A stretch of 64,000 bases of DNA from Pedobacter cryoconitis (GCA_019352875.1 JAAAFW010000006.1:208342-272341); one strand, 5' to 3'; counted from the stretch's first letter, positions 25,173 through 35,309 are shown. Numbers and translations are program-made. Notes: generated by a model not told the origin, from the sequence alone.

Positions 25173-26252
25173 ATGAGTTTAAAAGGCTATAAAGGCGTAA
25201 TTTACGGAGATGCCGTTCAGGAATTATTTGAGCAGGCTAAAAAACATCAATTTGCTTTACCAGCAGTAAATGTTACCGGTACAAATACGATTAATGCAGT
25301 TATGGAAACTGCTAAAGCAGTGAATTCACCGGTGATTATTCAATTGTCAAATGGTGGTGCACAGTTCTATGCAGGAAAAACCCTGAATAATGATAATCTT
25401 CAGGCATGTGTACTGGGTGCAGTATCTGCAGCTAAGCATGTACATTTACTGGCAGAACATTATGGTGTTGCTGTAGTGTTGCACACTGATCACGCTGCTA
25501 AAAAGTTATTACCATGGATTGACGGATTACTTGATCACGGAGAGAAATTCTTTGCTGAACATGGTAAACCTCTTTTCTCGTCGCACATGCTTGATCTTTC
25601 TGAAGAGAGTATCGAAGAGAACATGGAGATCTCTACAAAATACCTGGCACGTATGGCCAAAATTGGTATGACTATCGAAATCGAACTGGGTGTAACCGGT
25701 GGTGAGGAAGATGGTGTGGATAACAGTGATGTAGATAGCTCTAAATTATATACACAACCTTCAGAAGTAGCTTATTCTTATGAAGAATTGAGTAAAGTAA
25801 GTGATAAATTTACTGTTGCAGCTGCTTTCGGTAACGTTCATGGTGTTTATAAACCAGGAAACGTGAAATTACAACCAGTAATTCTGAAGAACTCTCAGGA
25901 GTATGTAAAAGAGAAATTCGGTCTGACTGCAGAGAAACCAATTAACTTTGTTTTCCATGGTGGTTCAGGTTCTTCTCAGGAAGAAATCAGAGAAGCAATT
26001 TCTTATGGTGCTATTAAAATGAACATCGATACTGATATGCAATGGGCATTATGGGAAGGTGTTTTAGATTACTACAAAGCAAATGAAGCTTATCTTCAGG
26101 CGCAGATCGGTAATCCGGATGGCGAAGATAAACCAAACAAGAAATTTTATGATCCACGTGTATGGTTGCGTAAAGGTGAAGAAGCATTTGTTAAACGTTT
26201 AACTCAAGCTTTTGAAGACCTTAACTGCAGAAATGCAAGTGATAAATTATAA
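25173..26252 (+). CDS. fbaA: Class II fructose-1,6-bisphosphate aldolase
   Basis: The enzyme splits fructose-1,6-bisphosphate into the two triose phosphates with a zinc ion. From ATG 25173 it has 359 residues and begins MSLKGYKGVIYGDAV, as in the FbaA (class IIa) branch. The zinc-binding region VVLHTDHAAKK (His107), the SSHMLDLSEE segment, the GVTGGEEDG loop and the phosphate-binding FHGGSGSSQEEI are all present. A longer frame from 25122 lies across the promoter and is rejected. A strong terminator follows. It is a single-gene unit. Confidence 0.94.
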   Translation: MSLKGYKGVIYGDAVQELFEQAKKHQFALPAVNVTGTNTINAVMETAKAVNSPVIIQLSNGGAQFYAGKTLNNDNLQACVLGAVSAAKHVHLLAEHYGVAVVLHTDHAAKKLLPWIDGLLDHGEKFFAEHGKPLFSSHMLDLSEESIEENMEISTKYLARMAKIGMTIEIELGVTGGEEDGVDNSDVDSSKLYTQPSEVAYSYEELSKVSDKFTVAAAFGNVHGVYKPGNVKLQPVILKNSQEYVKEKFGLTAEKPINFVFHGGSGSSQEEIREAISYGAIKMNIDTDMQWALWEGVLDYYKANEAYLQAQIGNPDGEDKPNKKFYDPRVWLRKGEEAFVKRLTQAFEDLNCRNASDKL

Positions 26253-26291
26253 TTTAACCCATTAACCTGATTTTTCAGGAAAATGTTGTTA

Positions 26292-26326
26292 AAAAGGCTC
26301 CGGTATTTTACCGGAGCCTTTTTTTG
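26292..26326 (+). terminator. Rho-independent terminator after fbaA
   Basis: AAAAAGGCTCCGGTA at 26292-26306 pairs perfectly with TACCGGAGCCTTTTT at 26310-26324, followed by further T. Confidence 0.9.
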
Positions 26327-26402
26327 TTTCCAGACGCCTGATAACCCGGATTATTTATATGAAATATTCTTTATTATTACTGACATTTAACATAAAAAAA
26401 AT

Positions 26403-26888
26403 ATGAAAAACAGTAATAAAAATTTCGTGTTCGAAAGGTTCGCTAATGCTGCTACCAGATTTACCGGTAGTTCATCTGCATTTATTATCGCGTTAATGAT
26501 TGTAATTGTATGGGCAGTTTCAGGGCCGGTATTCAATTATTCAGAGACCTGGCAGCTGGTTATTAATACGGGTACTACTATTATTACTTTCCTGATGGTA
26601 TTCCTGATTCAAAAGGCGCAGAACAAGGATGGCAAAGCAATACAACTGAAGTTAAATGAATTGATTGCGGCGCACGAAAGGGCCAGTAACCGCATGGTCG
26701 ACATCGAAGATCTGACTGAGTCTGAACTGGATCAGTTACATAAATTTTATGTCACATTATCAACTCTGGCGAAACAAGAGACCGATATTCATTGTTCACA
26801 CTCTATAGATGCAGCGAAGGTCGTAGACCAGATTAAGAAAAAGCATATTTATAAACACAAAAGCGATGGAAATACTCCAAGTCAATAA
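26403..26888 (+). CDS. Low-affinity iron permease family protein
   Basis: 161 residues with two membrane helices (FIIALMIVIVWAVSGPVF and LVINTGTTIITFLMVFLIQ) followed by the soluble segment KAQNKDGKAIQLKLNELIAA, the signature of the PF04120 family named for yeast Fet4. A charged C-terminal tail of about 60 residues ends the protein. Despite the name, bacterial members have no proven iron transport. It overlaps the following acetyltransferase gene by 23 bases, so the two are coupled. Confidence 0.85.
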   Translation: MKNSNKNFVFERFANAATRFTGSSSAFIIALMIVIVWAVSGPVFNYSETWQLVINTGTTIITFLMVFLIQKAQNKDGKAIQLKLNELIAAHERASNRMVDIEDLTESELDQLHKFYVTLSTLAKQETDIHCSHSIDAAKVVDQIKKKHIYKHKSDGNTPSQ

Positions 26889-27288
26889 AGCCAGAACTAA
26901 AGAAGAACTCGAGACTGTTTTCGCAATCCGGAATCAGATCTTTGTTGGGGAGCAGGGGTGCCCTGCAGAACCTGAGTCTTCGCATGATGATGATGCAGTG
27001 CATTATATAGCTTTAATGGACAATAATCCATGCGGTGCATGTCGCTGGCGTAAAACCGACGATGGTTTTAAACTGGAACAGTTTGCTGTTTTACCGGAAT
27101 TCCGGAATAAAAGGGTAGGTCAGGCACTGCTGGCTGCAGCACTGGCTGACATCCCGCAAAATTCAGAATTAATTTACCTGAATGCACAGGCAGATGCAGT
27201 TGGATTGTACGCGCGTTTTGGTTTTGCAATAGAAGGAGACCTTTTTGAAGAAGACGGTATGCAGCAGTATAGAATGGTTAAAGTATAA
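26866..27288 (+). CDS. GNAT-family N-acetyltransferase
   Basis: 140 residues with a typical short GNAT core: start MEILQVNKARTKEELETVFA, the FVGEQGCP loop common in YjcF/ElaA-like members, then EQFAVLPEFRNKRVGQALLA, which contains the R-x-x-x-x-G-x-A acetyl-CoA motif, and the ending LYARFGFAIEGDLFEEDGM. Its acceptor is unknown. The start lies 23 bases inside the iron permease-like gene. It ends 5 bases before the end of the convergent HMG-CoA-lyase-like gene, with no terminator between them. Confidence 0.87.
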   Translation: MEILQVNKARTKEELETVFAIRNQIFVGEQGCPAEPESSHDDDAVHYIALMDNNPCGACRWRKTDDGFKLEQFAVLPEFRNKRVGQALLAAALADIPQNSELIYLNAQADAVGLYARFGFAIEGDLFEEDGMQQYRMVKV

Positions 27289-27292
27289 GGTA

Positions 27293-28162
27293 CTAGTTAT
27301 AACTAAAGACTTCAGCAGATAATTGTAACGCCTCATTCCAGTAATAGCCATCTATACCGGTTGGTTCGTTTCTGCTTTCCAGAAACGCCAGCAGCTCTTC
27401 TGTAGCGATATTACCTGTCAGTTCATCCTTAGCCATCGGGCAGCCACCAAAGCCTCTCAGCGCACTGTCGAAACGTCTGCATCCGGCTTCATAGGCAGCT
27501 GTTATTTTTTCAATTCTCTTTTCAGGTGTGCTGTGCAGATGGAGCCCGCATTCAATATCAGGAAATTGTTCGTGTAGCATAGGCATCAGTATACGGATCT
27601 GCTCGGCTGTAGATACCCCGGTCGTATCGGCTAATGAAAGTATCTTTGTTCCCAGACCAGCCAGGCTGGAAGCCCATTCTCCTACAATATCGAAACTATA
27701 TGGGTCTCCATATGGATTACCAAAGCCCATAGACAAATAGATTACTGCAGTTTTTTGATGCCTGTCACAAAGTTCCAGGATCTGGTCAACCGTGTTGAGG
27801 GAAGCAAGCATGCTCGAATTGGTATTCCGATGCTGAAAGGTTTCAGAGATGGAGAAAGGAAAGCCTATATAACTGATCTCGGGAAAAGTTACCGCTTCCT
27901 CCGCACCCCTGAGATTAGCTGCAATTGCAAGTAATTTTGTGGAGGTACTGCTCATGTCGAGTTTTTCCAGTACTTCTCTGGTATCCCGCATTTGCGGAAT
28001 AGCCTTTTGAGAAACAAAACTTCCAAAATCAAGTGTGTCAAATCCCGCTTTCAGCAACAGATTAATATAAGCTGCTTTGAGTGCCGTTGGTATAAATTCA
28101 TGAATGCCCTGCATGGCATCTCTTGGACATTCTACCAGTTTCAAAGTGTTTTCCGTATTCAT
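27293..28162 (-). CDS. Hydroxymethylglutaryl-CoA lyase-like protein
   Basis: The 289-residue TIM-barrel enzyme resembles HMG-CoA lyase, which splits HMG-CoA to acetyl-CoA and acetoacetate in leucine breakdown. It starts at ATG 28162 (MNTENTLKLVECPRDAMQGI) rather than the TTG nine codons upstream. The signature GLGGCPMAK-like motif appears as GFGGCPMAKDELTGNIATEE, and the metal-binding HLHS follows the GLHLHSTPE pattern. The N-terminal motif is VECPRDAMQG where classical lyases have VEVGPRDGLQ, so substrate may differ. No leucine-degradation genes are nearby. Confidence 0.82.
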   Translation of the reverse strand: MNTENTLKLVECPRDAMQGIHEFIPTALKAAYINLLLKAGFDTLDFGSFVSQKAIPQMRDTREVLEKLDMSSTSTKLLAIAANLRGAEEAVTFPEISYIGFPFSISETFQHRNTNSSMLASLNTVDQILELCDRHQKTAVIYLSMGFGNPYGDPYSFDIVGEWASSLAGLGTKILSLADTTGVSTAEQIRILMPMLHEQFPDIECGLHLHSTPEKRIEKITAAYEAGCRRFDSALRGFGGCPMAKDELTGNIATEELLAFLESRNEPTGIDGYYWNEALQLSAEVFSYN

Positions 28163-28217
28163 ATGTTTTTGGCTAAACCAGGTGTTCAATACAAGGTATT
28201 AAAAAATGTGTATAACA

Positions 28218-28247
28218 AAAAAAGGCATCCCACGGGATGCCTTTTTT
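28218..28247 (-). terminator. Terminator of secDF
   Basis: A perfect stem GGCATCCC / GGGATGCC with A-run on one side and T-run on the other lies 17 bases beyond the secDF stop. Confidence 0.88.
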
Positions 28248-28263
28248 ATGCATTTATTATGAA

Positions 28264-31221
28264 TTAATGCGCCGGATGTTTCTCTCCTTTTCCTAAGTCA
28301 ATAACAATAGGAGTAGAGATACATAGTGACGAATAAGTACCGATAACACGTCCGATTAACAACGCAAAGATGAATCCTCTGATACTTTCTCCACCAAAGA
28401 TGAAGATTACCAGTAATACAAAGAATACAGTTAAGGATGTTAAAATAGTACGACTTAAAGTACTATTCAGTGCAAAGTTGATTAATTGATTGCGTTCTTC
28501 ACCGTAAAGATCATCTTTACCAGCTTCAGCAAGTTTCTCACGGATACGGTCAAATACGACAACAGTCTCTGTCATTGTGTAAGACATAACTGTTAAGATC
28601 GCAGCGATAAAATCCTGACCAATTTCCAGAGAGAATGGTAATACACCATCCAGGATTGTATAGAATGAAAGAACAAGCAGTACATCATGGAATAATGCGA
28701 TAACCGCACCCAGACCGTAGTTTAGTTTTTTGAACCTTACGATGATATAGATGAACATCAGCAGACAAGAGAACAGAATCGCGCCATAAGCACTATAAAC
28801 TAAGTCACTTGCGATGATCGGCCCTACTTTCTGGTTACTTTCAATCGAATATTTAACCTTTGTTTTATCCAGACCTGTTTTTAATGCATTTTCAACAAGT
28901 TTGTCTGCACCTGCATCCTGGTCAGTAATATGATAAGTTGTAGTAATTTTAAGTTCGTTATCGTTACCTGCAGTTTTAACCTGAATTTCTTCATGTTCAA
29001 AGCTTGGTGCAAGGATCTCTTTCACATCCTCAGTGTTCATGCCTTTATCGAAATGAACGATATAAGTACGGCCACCTTTAAAATCAATACCTAATCTTAA
29101 ACCGCCATTTTTAAAGTAGAAGACAAAACCTAATACGATGATGATTGAAGAAATAGTGTAGTAGATCTTTCTGTGTCCAACGAAATTGAAAGCAATATTT
29201 TTGAAAGCGTGAATTGTGTATTTATTACCGAAAGTGATATTGGCATTTTTACCCAGCAGAGAGTCGAAAACCAGGCGTGAGATTAATACTGCACAGAACA
29301 GGGATGAAAGAATACCGATACATAATGTAGTTGCAAAACCCTGAACCGGTCCGCTACCAAAAACGTAAAGAATAACACCAAGGATTAATACTGTAACATT
29401 CGAGTCAATAATAGAAGGCATCGCATGTTTGAAACCTTCGCTGATAGAAGCAGAAATAGATTTTCCATGATTGAGTTCTTCCCTTACACGTTCAAAGATC
29501 AGAATGTTTGCATCGACTGACAGACCGATTACCAGAATAATACCAGCGATACCAGGTAAGGTTAATACAGCACCCAGCGAAACCAGGATACCCATAATAA
29601 AGAATAAGTTGATAACCAATGCAAGGTTAGCTACCCATCCGGCTTTGTTGTAATATAAAGCCATGAATACCAGGATTACCACAAATGCAAGCACAAATGA
29701 AAGTAAACCGTTGTCAATTGCTGCCTGACCTAAAGATGGACCAACAACAAACTCACCAACGATACGTGCAGGTGCAGGTAATTTACCAGCTTTTAAGATA
29801 TTGGCTAAATCCTGAGTTTCATTCACGGTAAAGTTACCGGTGATTGAAGAGATACCGTTTGGAATTTCGTTCTGAACAGTAGGTGCAGAATAAACAGCAT
29901 TATCAAGGACAATAGCGATAGATTTTTTATTGTTTGGATCAGCAGAAGCTTCAGCTGTGATTTTTTTCCATTTCTGAGCACCGTCGCCAGTCATGTACAT
30001 GGTCACTTCAGGTTTACCTTTCTGATCGTAATCATGACGGGCATCGCTGATTGCTTCACCACCTAAATCTGGTTTGCCATCCGGAGATAAAGATTTGATT
30101 GCATACAATTCAAATACTTTGGTACCGTCCATAGGTCTTACACTCCACATGAACTTAAAGCTTTGCGGAATGATAGATTTTACCTCAGGTAAATTGAAAT
30201 AGGCATTTACTTTAGCAGTATCTTTTTGAGCTACCCAGCCAACAGTCGGACCCGGACGTAATGAAGGTTGTCCGTTTTCAGCCTGGTAAGTCGGGATATT
30301 TAAAACAGAGAACAGTGGGTTGCTTTTAGCAAGGTCGGCAGTTTTAGCGTCAACTGAATCTTTAGATCCGGTTTTCTTTGCCAGGTTTGCTAAAGCACTT
30401 CCGCTTTTTGCTGCTGTATCGGTTTTTACTGCAGCAGTAGCTGTAGTGTCTTTTAGAGTAGAGGCAAGGGTTTTGTTGATGTTTTCCATCACAGAATAAA
30501 CTTCTTCATTCTGGTATACCTGCCAGAATTGCAATTCTGCAGAACCTTGTAATAATTTATGAACCCTTTCTTTATCCTGAACACCTGGCATCTCAATCAG
30601 GATACGGTTAGTACCTTCTTGTTTCTGCATGTTTGGACTTACTACACCAAAACCATCGATACGGCTTCTGATAATAATGAAAGAGCGGTCGATAGCACTG
30701 TTGGCTTCTTTAGAAAGGTAAGTCTTAACGTCAGAGTTGCTGGCGTTAGCTTTCAGCTGCTGTGCATTGTCCTGGTTAGAGAAATAATCAGCCAACTTAA
30801 CATTAGGGCTAAGTTTTTCAAATTCATTTACAAACAGGTTGATGAAATCTTTACCACCGGCATTCATCTGATTTTGTGCTGTTGTGATAGCTTTGTTGAA
30901 ATTAGCATCATCCGGGTTACCAGCTAAAGATTTAACCAGTTCGCCCAACGAAATTTCCATAGTAACGTTCATACCACCTTTAAGGTCAAGACCAAGGTTG
31001 ATCTCTTTGCCTTTACAGAATTCGTAGTCGAAACCGAAGATCGGATAGACAGGTACAGTAGACATGGAGTCTAAGTAAGCTTTTTCTTTAACCAGGTCAC
31101 CTTTGGCATACGCTTTGGCGTCTTTTTCTACCTTCGAGGTGACTAGATTGAACGAGAGTGAATACACACAGACAATACCTAATAGTATTGCCATAAATTT
31201 AATGAAACCTTTACCTTGCAT
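28264..31221 (-). CDS. secDF: SecDF fused protein-translocase subunit
   Basis: The 985-residue protein is SecD and SecF joined, as usual in Bacteroidota. It uses the proton gradient to pull proteins through SecYEG. The SecD half has the LGLDLKGGMNVTMEISL motif, a large periplasmic domain, and six helices with IILVIGLSVDANILIFERV. The SecF half begins around residue 640, with the matching LGIDFKGGRTYIVHF motif and MTETVVVFDRIREKL. A low-complexity Ala/Thr/Lys/Ser insert lies in the first periplasmic domain at about residues 245-300. It is a stand-alone gene with its own terminator. Confidence 0.95.
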   Translation of the reverse strand: MQGKGFIKFMAILLGIVCVYSLSFNLVTSKVEKDAKAYAKGDLVKEKAYLDSMSTVPVYPIFGFDYEFCKGKEINLGLDLKGGMNVTMEISLGELVKSLAGNPDDANFNKAITTAQNQMNAGGKDFINLFVNEFEKLSPNVKLADYFSNQDNAQQLKANASNSDVKTYLSKEANSAIDRSFIIIRSRIDGFGVVSPNMQKQEGTNRILIEMPGVQDKERVHKLLQGSAELQFWQVYQNEEVYSVMENINKTLASTLKDTTATAAVKTDTAAKSGSALANLAKKTGSKDSVDAKTADLAKSNPLFSVLNIPTYQAENGQPSLRPGPTVGWVAQKDTAKVNAYFNLPEVKSIIPQSFKFMWSVRPMDGTKVFELYAIKSLSPDGKPDLGGEAISDARHDYDQKGKPEVTMYMTGDGAQKWKKITAEASADPNNKKSIAIVLDNAVYSAPTVQNEIPNGISSITGNFTVNETQDLANILKAGKLPAPARIVGEFVVGPSLGQAAIDNGLLSFVLAFVVILVFMALYYNKAGWVANLALVINLFFIMGILVSLGAVLTLPGIAGIILVIGLSVDANILIFERVREELNHGKSISASISEGFKHAMPSIIDSNVTVLILGVILYVFGSGPVQGFATTLCIGILSSLFCAVLISRLVFDSLLGKNANITFGNKYTIHAFKNIAFNFVGHRKIYYTISSIIIVLGFVFYFKNGGLRLGIDFKGGRTYIVHFDKGMNTEDVKEILAPSFEHEEIQVKTAGNDNELKITTTYHITDQDAGADKLVENALKTGLDKTKVKYSIESNQKVGPIIASDLVYSAYGAILFSCLLMFIYIIVRFKKLNYGLGAVIALFHDVLLVLSFYTILDGVLPFSLEIGQDFIAAILTVMSYTMTETVVVFDRIREKLAEAGKDDLYGEERNQLINFALNSTLSRTILTSLTVFFVLLVIFIFGGESIRGFIFALLIGRVIGTYSSLCISTPIVIDLGKGEKHPAH

Positions 31222-31419
31222 TTTTTGTTTGTAATTATTTGTCTATGCTGTATTATTTTTCAACAAGTCGGCAAATCTAATTAAATTTTTAATTTAATAG
31301 TCAGCCTAATATAATATTCGGACCGTTTAATTGAATTTAATTTCTTATGCAGCTTTTAGCCGCATTTTAAGCCATTTTTACGGTTTGGACATTTTGAACG
31401 GGCAGATCATTTAAATTAA

Positions 31420-31905
31420 TTATCTGCGTATCAGGGTTAAAAAACTATAATTCAATTGATTCTTGTCATCCGCAGAAAAAGCTGTTCTCGATACCTCTTC
31501 CCACTGTGCAGGATCGGTTTCCGGGAAGAATGTATCAGCTTCAAATTCTCCATCCACAATAGTGATCTCCAGCTTTCCGGTAACTGCTAATGCAGCTGCA
31601 TATATTTGCGCGCCGCCAATAATGAAAACTTCTTCTTCCGTATTGCATAGTGCTGTCGCATCCTCCAGGCAGGAAACAACTTCCACTCCCGGTATCTCCA
31701 GATCCTGCTGTCTGCTGATCACAATATTTCTGCGGTTAGGCAGTGGTTTTCCGATAGAGTCATAAGTTTTTCTACCCATGATTACGGTATGGCCCGTCGT
31801 CAGGGATTTAAAATGTTTGAGATCTGCCGGCAGATGCCATAATAGTTTATTTTCTTTTCCAATAGCCCTGTTTGTGGCCATCGCTACAACTATAGTTAAC
31901 ATCAT
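31420..31905 (-). CDS. folA: Dihydrofolate reductase
   Basis: The 161-residue enzyme reduces dihydrofolate with NADPH. Visible motifs are [20 protein letters not shown], the LPADLKHFK segment with the catalytic Asp28, [20 protein letters not shown] and the late [15 protein letters not shown]. Two ATG codons in a row open the gene (31905 and 31902), and the first overlaps the thyA stop by 4 bases. The thyA-folA pair is a classic operon: ThyA makes dihydrofolate, FolA recycles it. Confidence 0.95.
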   Translation of the reverse strand: MMLTIVVAMATNRAIGKENKLLWHLPADLKHFKSLTTGHTVIMGRKTYDSIGKPLPNRRNIVISRQQDLEIPGVEVVSCLEDATALCNTEEEVFIIGGAQIYAAALAVTGKLEITIVDGEFEADTFFPETDPAQWEEVSRTAFSADDKNQLNYSFLTLIRR

Positions 31906-32696
31906 ACTGCGACGGCTCCTTTAATATGCGGATGAGCCTCATAATTTTTAAGGCTGAAATCTTCGTACTTGAAATCGAAAATATCCTTTACATCAGGATT
32001 TATTTCCATATGTGGTAATGGGAAAGGAGTTCTGCTGAGTTGAAGTCTGGCCTGTTCAATGTGATTATTGTATAAATGCGCGTCGCCAAGGGTGTGAATG
32101 AAGTCGCCATACTGTAATCCGCAAACTTGTGCCACCATCATAGTCAGCAGTGCATAAGAAGCAATGTTAAACGGTACACCCAGGAAGATGTCGGCACTGC
32201 GCTGGTAAAGCTGGCAGCTTAATTTGCCATCGGCAACGTAGAACTGAAAGAAAGCATGGCAAGGCGGAAGGGCCATCTGATCAATTTCTGCGACATTCCA
32301 GGCAGAAACAATAATCCTTCTGGAATCCGGATTAGTCTTAATGGTTTGGATAATCTGACTGATCTGATCAATGTGTGTGCCGTCTGGACGAGGCCATGAA
32401 CGCCATTGAGATCCATATACAGGACCTAGATTACCCTGTTCATCTGCCCATTCATCCCATATTTTTACCTGGTTGTCTTTGAGATAGGATATGTTTGTAT
32501 CCCCGCTCAGGAACCAGATCAATTCATGAATTATAGATTTGAGGTGTAATTTCTTGGTGGTGACCATTGGAAAACCATCCTGCAGGTTAAATCGCATCTG
32601 GTACCCGAAGACACTGATTGTTCCTGTACCGGTGCGGTCATGTTTCTGCGTTCCGTGATCCAGCACATGCTGCATCAAGTCCAGATATTGTTTCAT
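31902..32696 (-). CDS. thyA: Thymidylate synthase
   Basis: The 264-residue enzyme converts dUMP to dTMP using methylene-tetrahydrofolate. The length matches E. coli ThyA and the catalytic Cys sits at the same position, Cys146, in [14 protein letters not shown]. The dUMP-binding RRIIVSAWN and [18 protein letters not shown] motifs are intact, as is the C-terminal KGAVAV. It is the first gene of the thyA-folA operon and starts from a minus-strand promoter region at about 32715-32760, where a near-consensus TTATTTTG lies. Confidence 0.96.
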   Translation of the reverse strand: MKQYLDLMQHVLDHGTQKHDRTGTGTISVFGYQMRFNLQDGFPMVTTKKLHLKSIIHELIWFLSGDTNISYLKDNQVKIWDEWADEQGNLGPVYGSQWRSWPRPDGTHIDQISQIIQTIKTNPDSRRIIVSAWNVAEIDQMALPPCHAFFQFYVADGKLSCQLYQRSADIFLGVPFNIASYALLTMMVAQVCGLQYGDFIHTLGDAHLYNNHIEQARLQLSRTPFPLPHMEINPDVKDIFDFKYEDFSLKNYEAHPHIKGAVAV

Positions 32697-32835
32697 GTGT
32701 AGAATTTAATGTTTCCGCAAAATAACATAAAAAAAACACAGACACCCAAAATACGAAGGACATGATCATTTAATTTTAGCTATTACAAGGTAAAAATTAC
32801 AAGAAGGCTACTAATTTATTTTACGGACAGATGCC

Positions 32836-32863
32836 TTGGCGCTTTTTGGTTTTTGTAAGTTTG
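32836..32863 (+). promoter_or_regulatory. Promoter of ispE
   Basis: TTG at 32836-32838 and TAAGTTTG at 32856-32863 are 17 bases apart. Transcription would begin at about 32868, which excludes the upstream ATG at 32831 and selects ATG 32882. Confidence 0.6.
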
Positions 32864-32881
32864 CAGCAGAAACGACATGCT

Positions 32882-33688
32882 ATGCTCGCATTTGCCAACT
32901 GTAAAATTAATTTAGGCTTAAACATTACTGCACGCCGGGCTGACGGATATCATGAGCTGGAAACCATATTCTATCCGGTAAAACTTTATGATGTCGTAGA
33001 ACTCAATGCGGCGGAACATACCAGTTGCCACATTAGGGGGCTTGATATTCCTGGCAACGGTGAAGATAATCTCTGTCTTAAAGCCTTTCATTTATTGCAA
33101 AAGGAGTTTAATCTTCCGGAGCAGCAGATCACTTTACTGAAAAATATACCGATAGGTGCAGGTTTAGGTGGTGGTTCATCAGATGCCGCATTCTTGTTGA
33201 AGCTGATCAATTCAAAATTTGATTTAGGAATCACAGAAACTGAGCTGGAGCAATATGCCGGGACTTTAGGTGCCGACTGCCCTTTTTTTATTAAAAACAA
33301 AGCAGTTTATGCTGCAGGCATTGGAGATGAATTCGCGGCAGTAAATGTTGATTTGTCTGCCTATCAAATAACCATCGTCAAACCGCCTGTTCATATTTCA
33401 ACCGCTGAAGCTTATGGTGCTGTCCGACCAGCAGTCCCGCCGATTTCACTTAAAGACGTAATTAATTTGCCAGTCAGCGAATGGAAAGGGAAAGTCAAAA
33501 ATGACTTTGAATCACCTGTTTTTCAAAAATATCCTGAAATTGCACAAATCAAACAAATGCTTTACGACTCAGGTGCTACATTTGCTCTGATGAGCGGTAG
33601 TGGGTCCAGTGTCTTCGGAATATTCGAAAATAAAGTAAGACTGCCTGCACTTGAGCAAAACAACCTCGTATTTTACACCAGACCTTAA
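32882..33688 (+). CDS. ispE: 4-diphosphocytidyl-2-C-methyl-D-erythritol kinase
   Basis: The 268-residue GHMP kinase phosphorylates CDP-methylerythritol in the non-mevalonate isoprenoid pathway. It begins MLAFANCKINLGLNITARR, with the family ANAKINLxL motif, and has the ATP-binding loop IPIGAGLGGGSSDAAFLLK and the third motif MSGSGSSVFGIF. A start at 32831 would add 17 residues and cover the promoter, so 32882 is used. The OsmC gene follows after 3 bases and metZ after that, giving a three-gene operon. Confidence 0.94.
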   Translation: MLAFANCKINLGLNITARRADGYHELETIFYPVKLYDVVELNAAEHTSCHIRGLDIPGNGEDNLCLKAFHLLQKEFNLPEQQITLLKNIPIGAGLGGGSSDAAFLLKLINSKFDLGITETELEQYAGTLGADCPFFIKNKAVYAAGIGDEFAAVNVDLSAYQITIVKPPVHISTAEAYGAVRPAVPPISLKDVINLPVSEWKGKVKNDFESPVFQKYPEIAQIKQMLYDSGATFALMSGSGSSVFGIFENKVRLPALEQNNLVFYTRP

Positions 33689-33691
33689 ATT

Positions 33692-34111
33692 ATGGAAATC
33701 AACCTGATCAGAAAAAATAATAAGTTCAATTTCGAAGCGGAAAATTCATCTGGATTTAAAGTTGAATTAGATGCTAATCCAGCCATTGGTGGCGACGGAA
33801 AAGGATTCAGACCAATGGAGATGCTCCTGGTAGGGCTGGGTGGCTGCAGCGGAATCGATATGGTAAATATCCTCAGCAAACAAAAAGAAGAGCTCTCGGA
33901 CATCAGTATCCGGATTAATGCCACGCGGAAAGAAAATGAAATTCCTGCGATTTTTGAAGTGATCAATATCCACTTCGACCTGTACGGGTCACTCAGCGCA
34001 CAGAAAGCACAGCGTGCACTTGATCTGACATTTGAAAAATATTGCTCAGTATCTCATATTCTGGGACACTCGGCGAAAATCAACTTCACCTATACTATCC
34101 ATACAACATAA
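33692..34111 (+). CDS. OsmC-family protein
   Basis: 139 residues of the OsmC/Ohr fold with the two reactive cysteines in place: GGCSGIDM (Cys52) and FEKYCSVSH (Cys118). Proteins of this family reduce organic or other hydroperoxides, but the YhfA-like short branch that this one resembles has no clear substrate. It lies between ispE and metZ with only 2-3 bases between genes, so all three are transcribed together. Confidence 0.88.
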   Translation: MEINLIRKNNKFNFEAENSSGFKVELDANPAIGGDGKGFRPMEMLLVGLGGCSGIDMVNILSKQKEELSDISIRINATRKENEIPAIFEVINIHFDLYGSLSAQKAQRALDLTFEKYCSVSHILGHSAKINFTYTIHTT

Positions 34112-34113
34112 CC

Positions 34114-35286
34114 ATGCCAAACGATAACTTTGAAACCATTGCTATACGGCTGCAGACGGAACGCAGTCAGTATAAAGAACATTCAGTTCCGCTCTACCTG
34201 ACTTCAAGCTATAAATTTGATGATGCAGAAGAAATGCGCGCGCTTTTCGCGAATGAAAAAGAAGGAAATGTTTACAGCCGCTATGCTAATCCGAATACGA
34301 CCGAGCTGATTGAGAAGATGGCGGCACTTGAAGGTGCTGAAACAGGTTGGGTAACAGCAACAGGAATGGCTGCCCTGTTCACTACTTTCGCAACTTTTCT
34401 GGCTGCAGGTGACCATGTGTTGTCCAGCCGTTCAGTTTTTGGATCAACGCATCAGTTACTGAATAATATTTTCCCAAAATGGAATATCAGCTATTCCTAT
34501 GCAGACCTCGATAAAAAAGAGCAGTGGGAGAATGGAATCCAGGAGAATACTAAAATGATCTTTATAGAAACACCTTCCAATCCGGGAATCGATATTATTG
34601 ATTTGGAGTGGATCGGGGCACTTGCTAAAAAGCACGGTATCCTGCTGGTGGTAGATAATTGTTTTGCTACACCTTACCTGCAGCAGCCGCTAAAATATGG
34701 TGCAGATCTTTCCATACACTCTGCAACTAAATTTATCGACGGACAAGGCCGTACACTAGGTGGTATTATCCTGGGGTCGGACGAGCTGATCCGTCAGATT
34801 GAAGGTTTTGCAAGACATAGTGGACCGGCAATGTCGCCGTTTAATGCATGGATACTTTCTAAAAGTCTGGAAACACTGGCTGTCAGAATGGACAGGCATT
34901 GTGAAAATGCGTTAAAAGTGGCAAATTTCCTGGAGGCTCATGCGGAGATCAAGCAGGTCAGGTATCCATTTTTACCGTCTCACCCACAGTATGATATCGC
35001 TAAAAAGCAGATGAAACAAGGCGGTGGAATTGTTACACTGGTGATCAATGGAGGCGGAGCAGCGGCCGGCCGTTTTATGGACCGTCTGAAAATGTTCTCG
35101 ATATCAGCTAACCTGGGAGATACCCGTTCGATTGCCACGCATCCCGCAACCAGCACACATTCCAAATTAACTGAGGAGCAAAGGCTGGAAGTAGGCATTG
35201 AGCAGGGGACGGTCAGACTTTCGATCGGTCTGGAACATGTCGATGACATCATTGCAGATATTAGTCAGGCATTACAGGCTGATTAG
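34114..35286 (+). CDS. metZ: Trans-sulfuration PLP enzyme (O-succinyl/acetyl-homoserine sulfhydrylase type)
   Basis: From ATG 34114 the protein has 390 residues; an in-frame start at 34042 would overlap the OsmC gene by 70 bases and adds an unconserved tail. It is a gamma-family PLP enzyme of methionine and cysteine metabolism. Motifs: SRYANPN, TATGMAALFT (cofactor phosphate binding), ETPSNPG, VVDNCFATPYLQQPL, and the PLP lysine in HSATKFIDGQGR (Lys206). The G-Q-G-R after the lysine site suits the sulfhydrylase MetZ/MetY side rather than cystathionine lyase. The exact acyl group used is an inference. Confidence 0.85.
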   Translation: MPNDNFETIAIRLQTERSQYKEHSVPLYLTSSYKFDDAEEMRALFANEKEGNVYSRYANPNTTELIEKMAALEGAETGWVTATGMAALFTTFATFLAAGDHVLSSRSVFGSTHQLLNNIFPKWNISYSYADLDKKEQWENGIQENTKMIFIETPSNPGIDIIDLEWIGALAKKHGILLVVDNCFATPYLQQPLKYGADLSIHSATKFIDGQGRTLGGIILGSDELIRQIEGFARHSGPAMSPFNAWILSKSLETLAVRMDRHCENALKVANFLEAHAEIKQVRYPFLPSHPQYDIAKKQMKQGGGIVTLVINGGGAAAGRFMDRLKMFSISANLGDTRSIATHPATSTHSKLTEEQRLEVGIEQGTVRLSIGLEHVDDIIADISQALQAD

Positions 35287-35309
35287 TCGGTTGCTTTAAA
35301 AATTTTAAT

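Noticed and set aside
32831..32881. ATG 32831 as the ispE start
   Set aside because: The -7 box TAAGTTTG lies inside this extension; ATG 32882 gives the family N terminus.
34042..34113. Upstream start for metZ at 34042
   Set aside because: It overlaps the OsmC gene by 70 bases and adds unconserved residues; ATG 34114 directly follows the OsmC stop.
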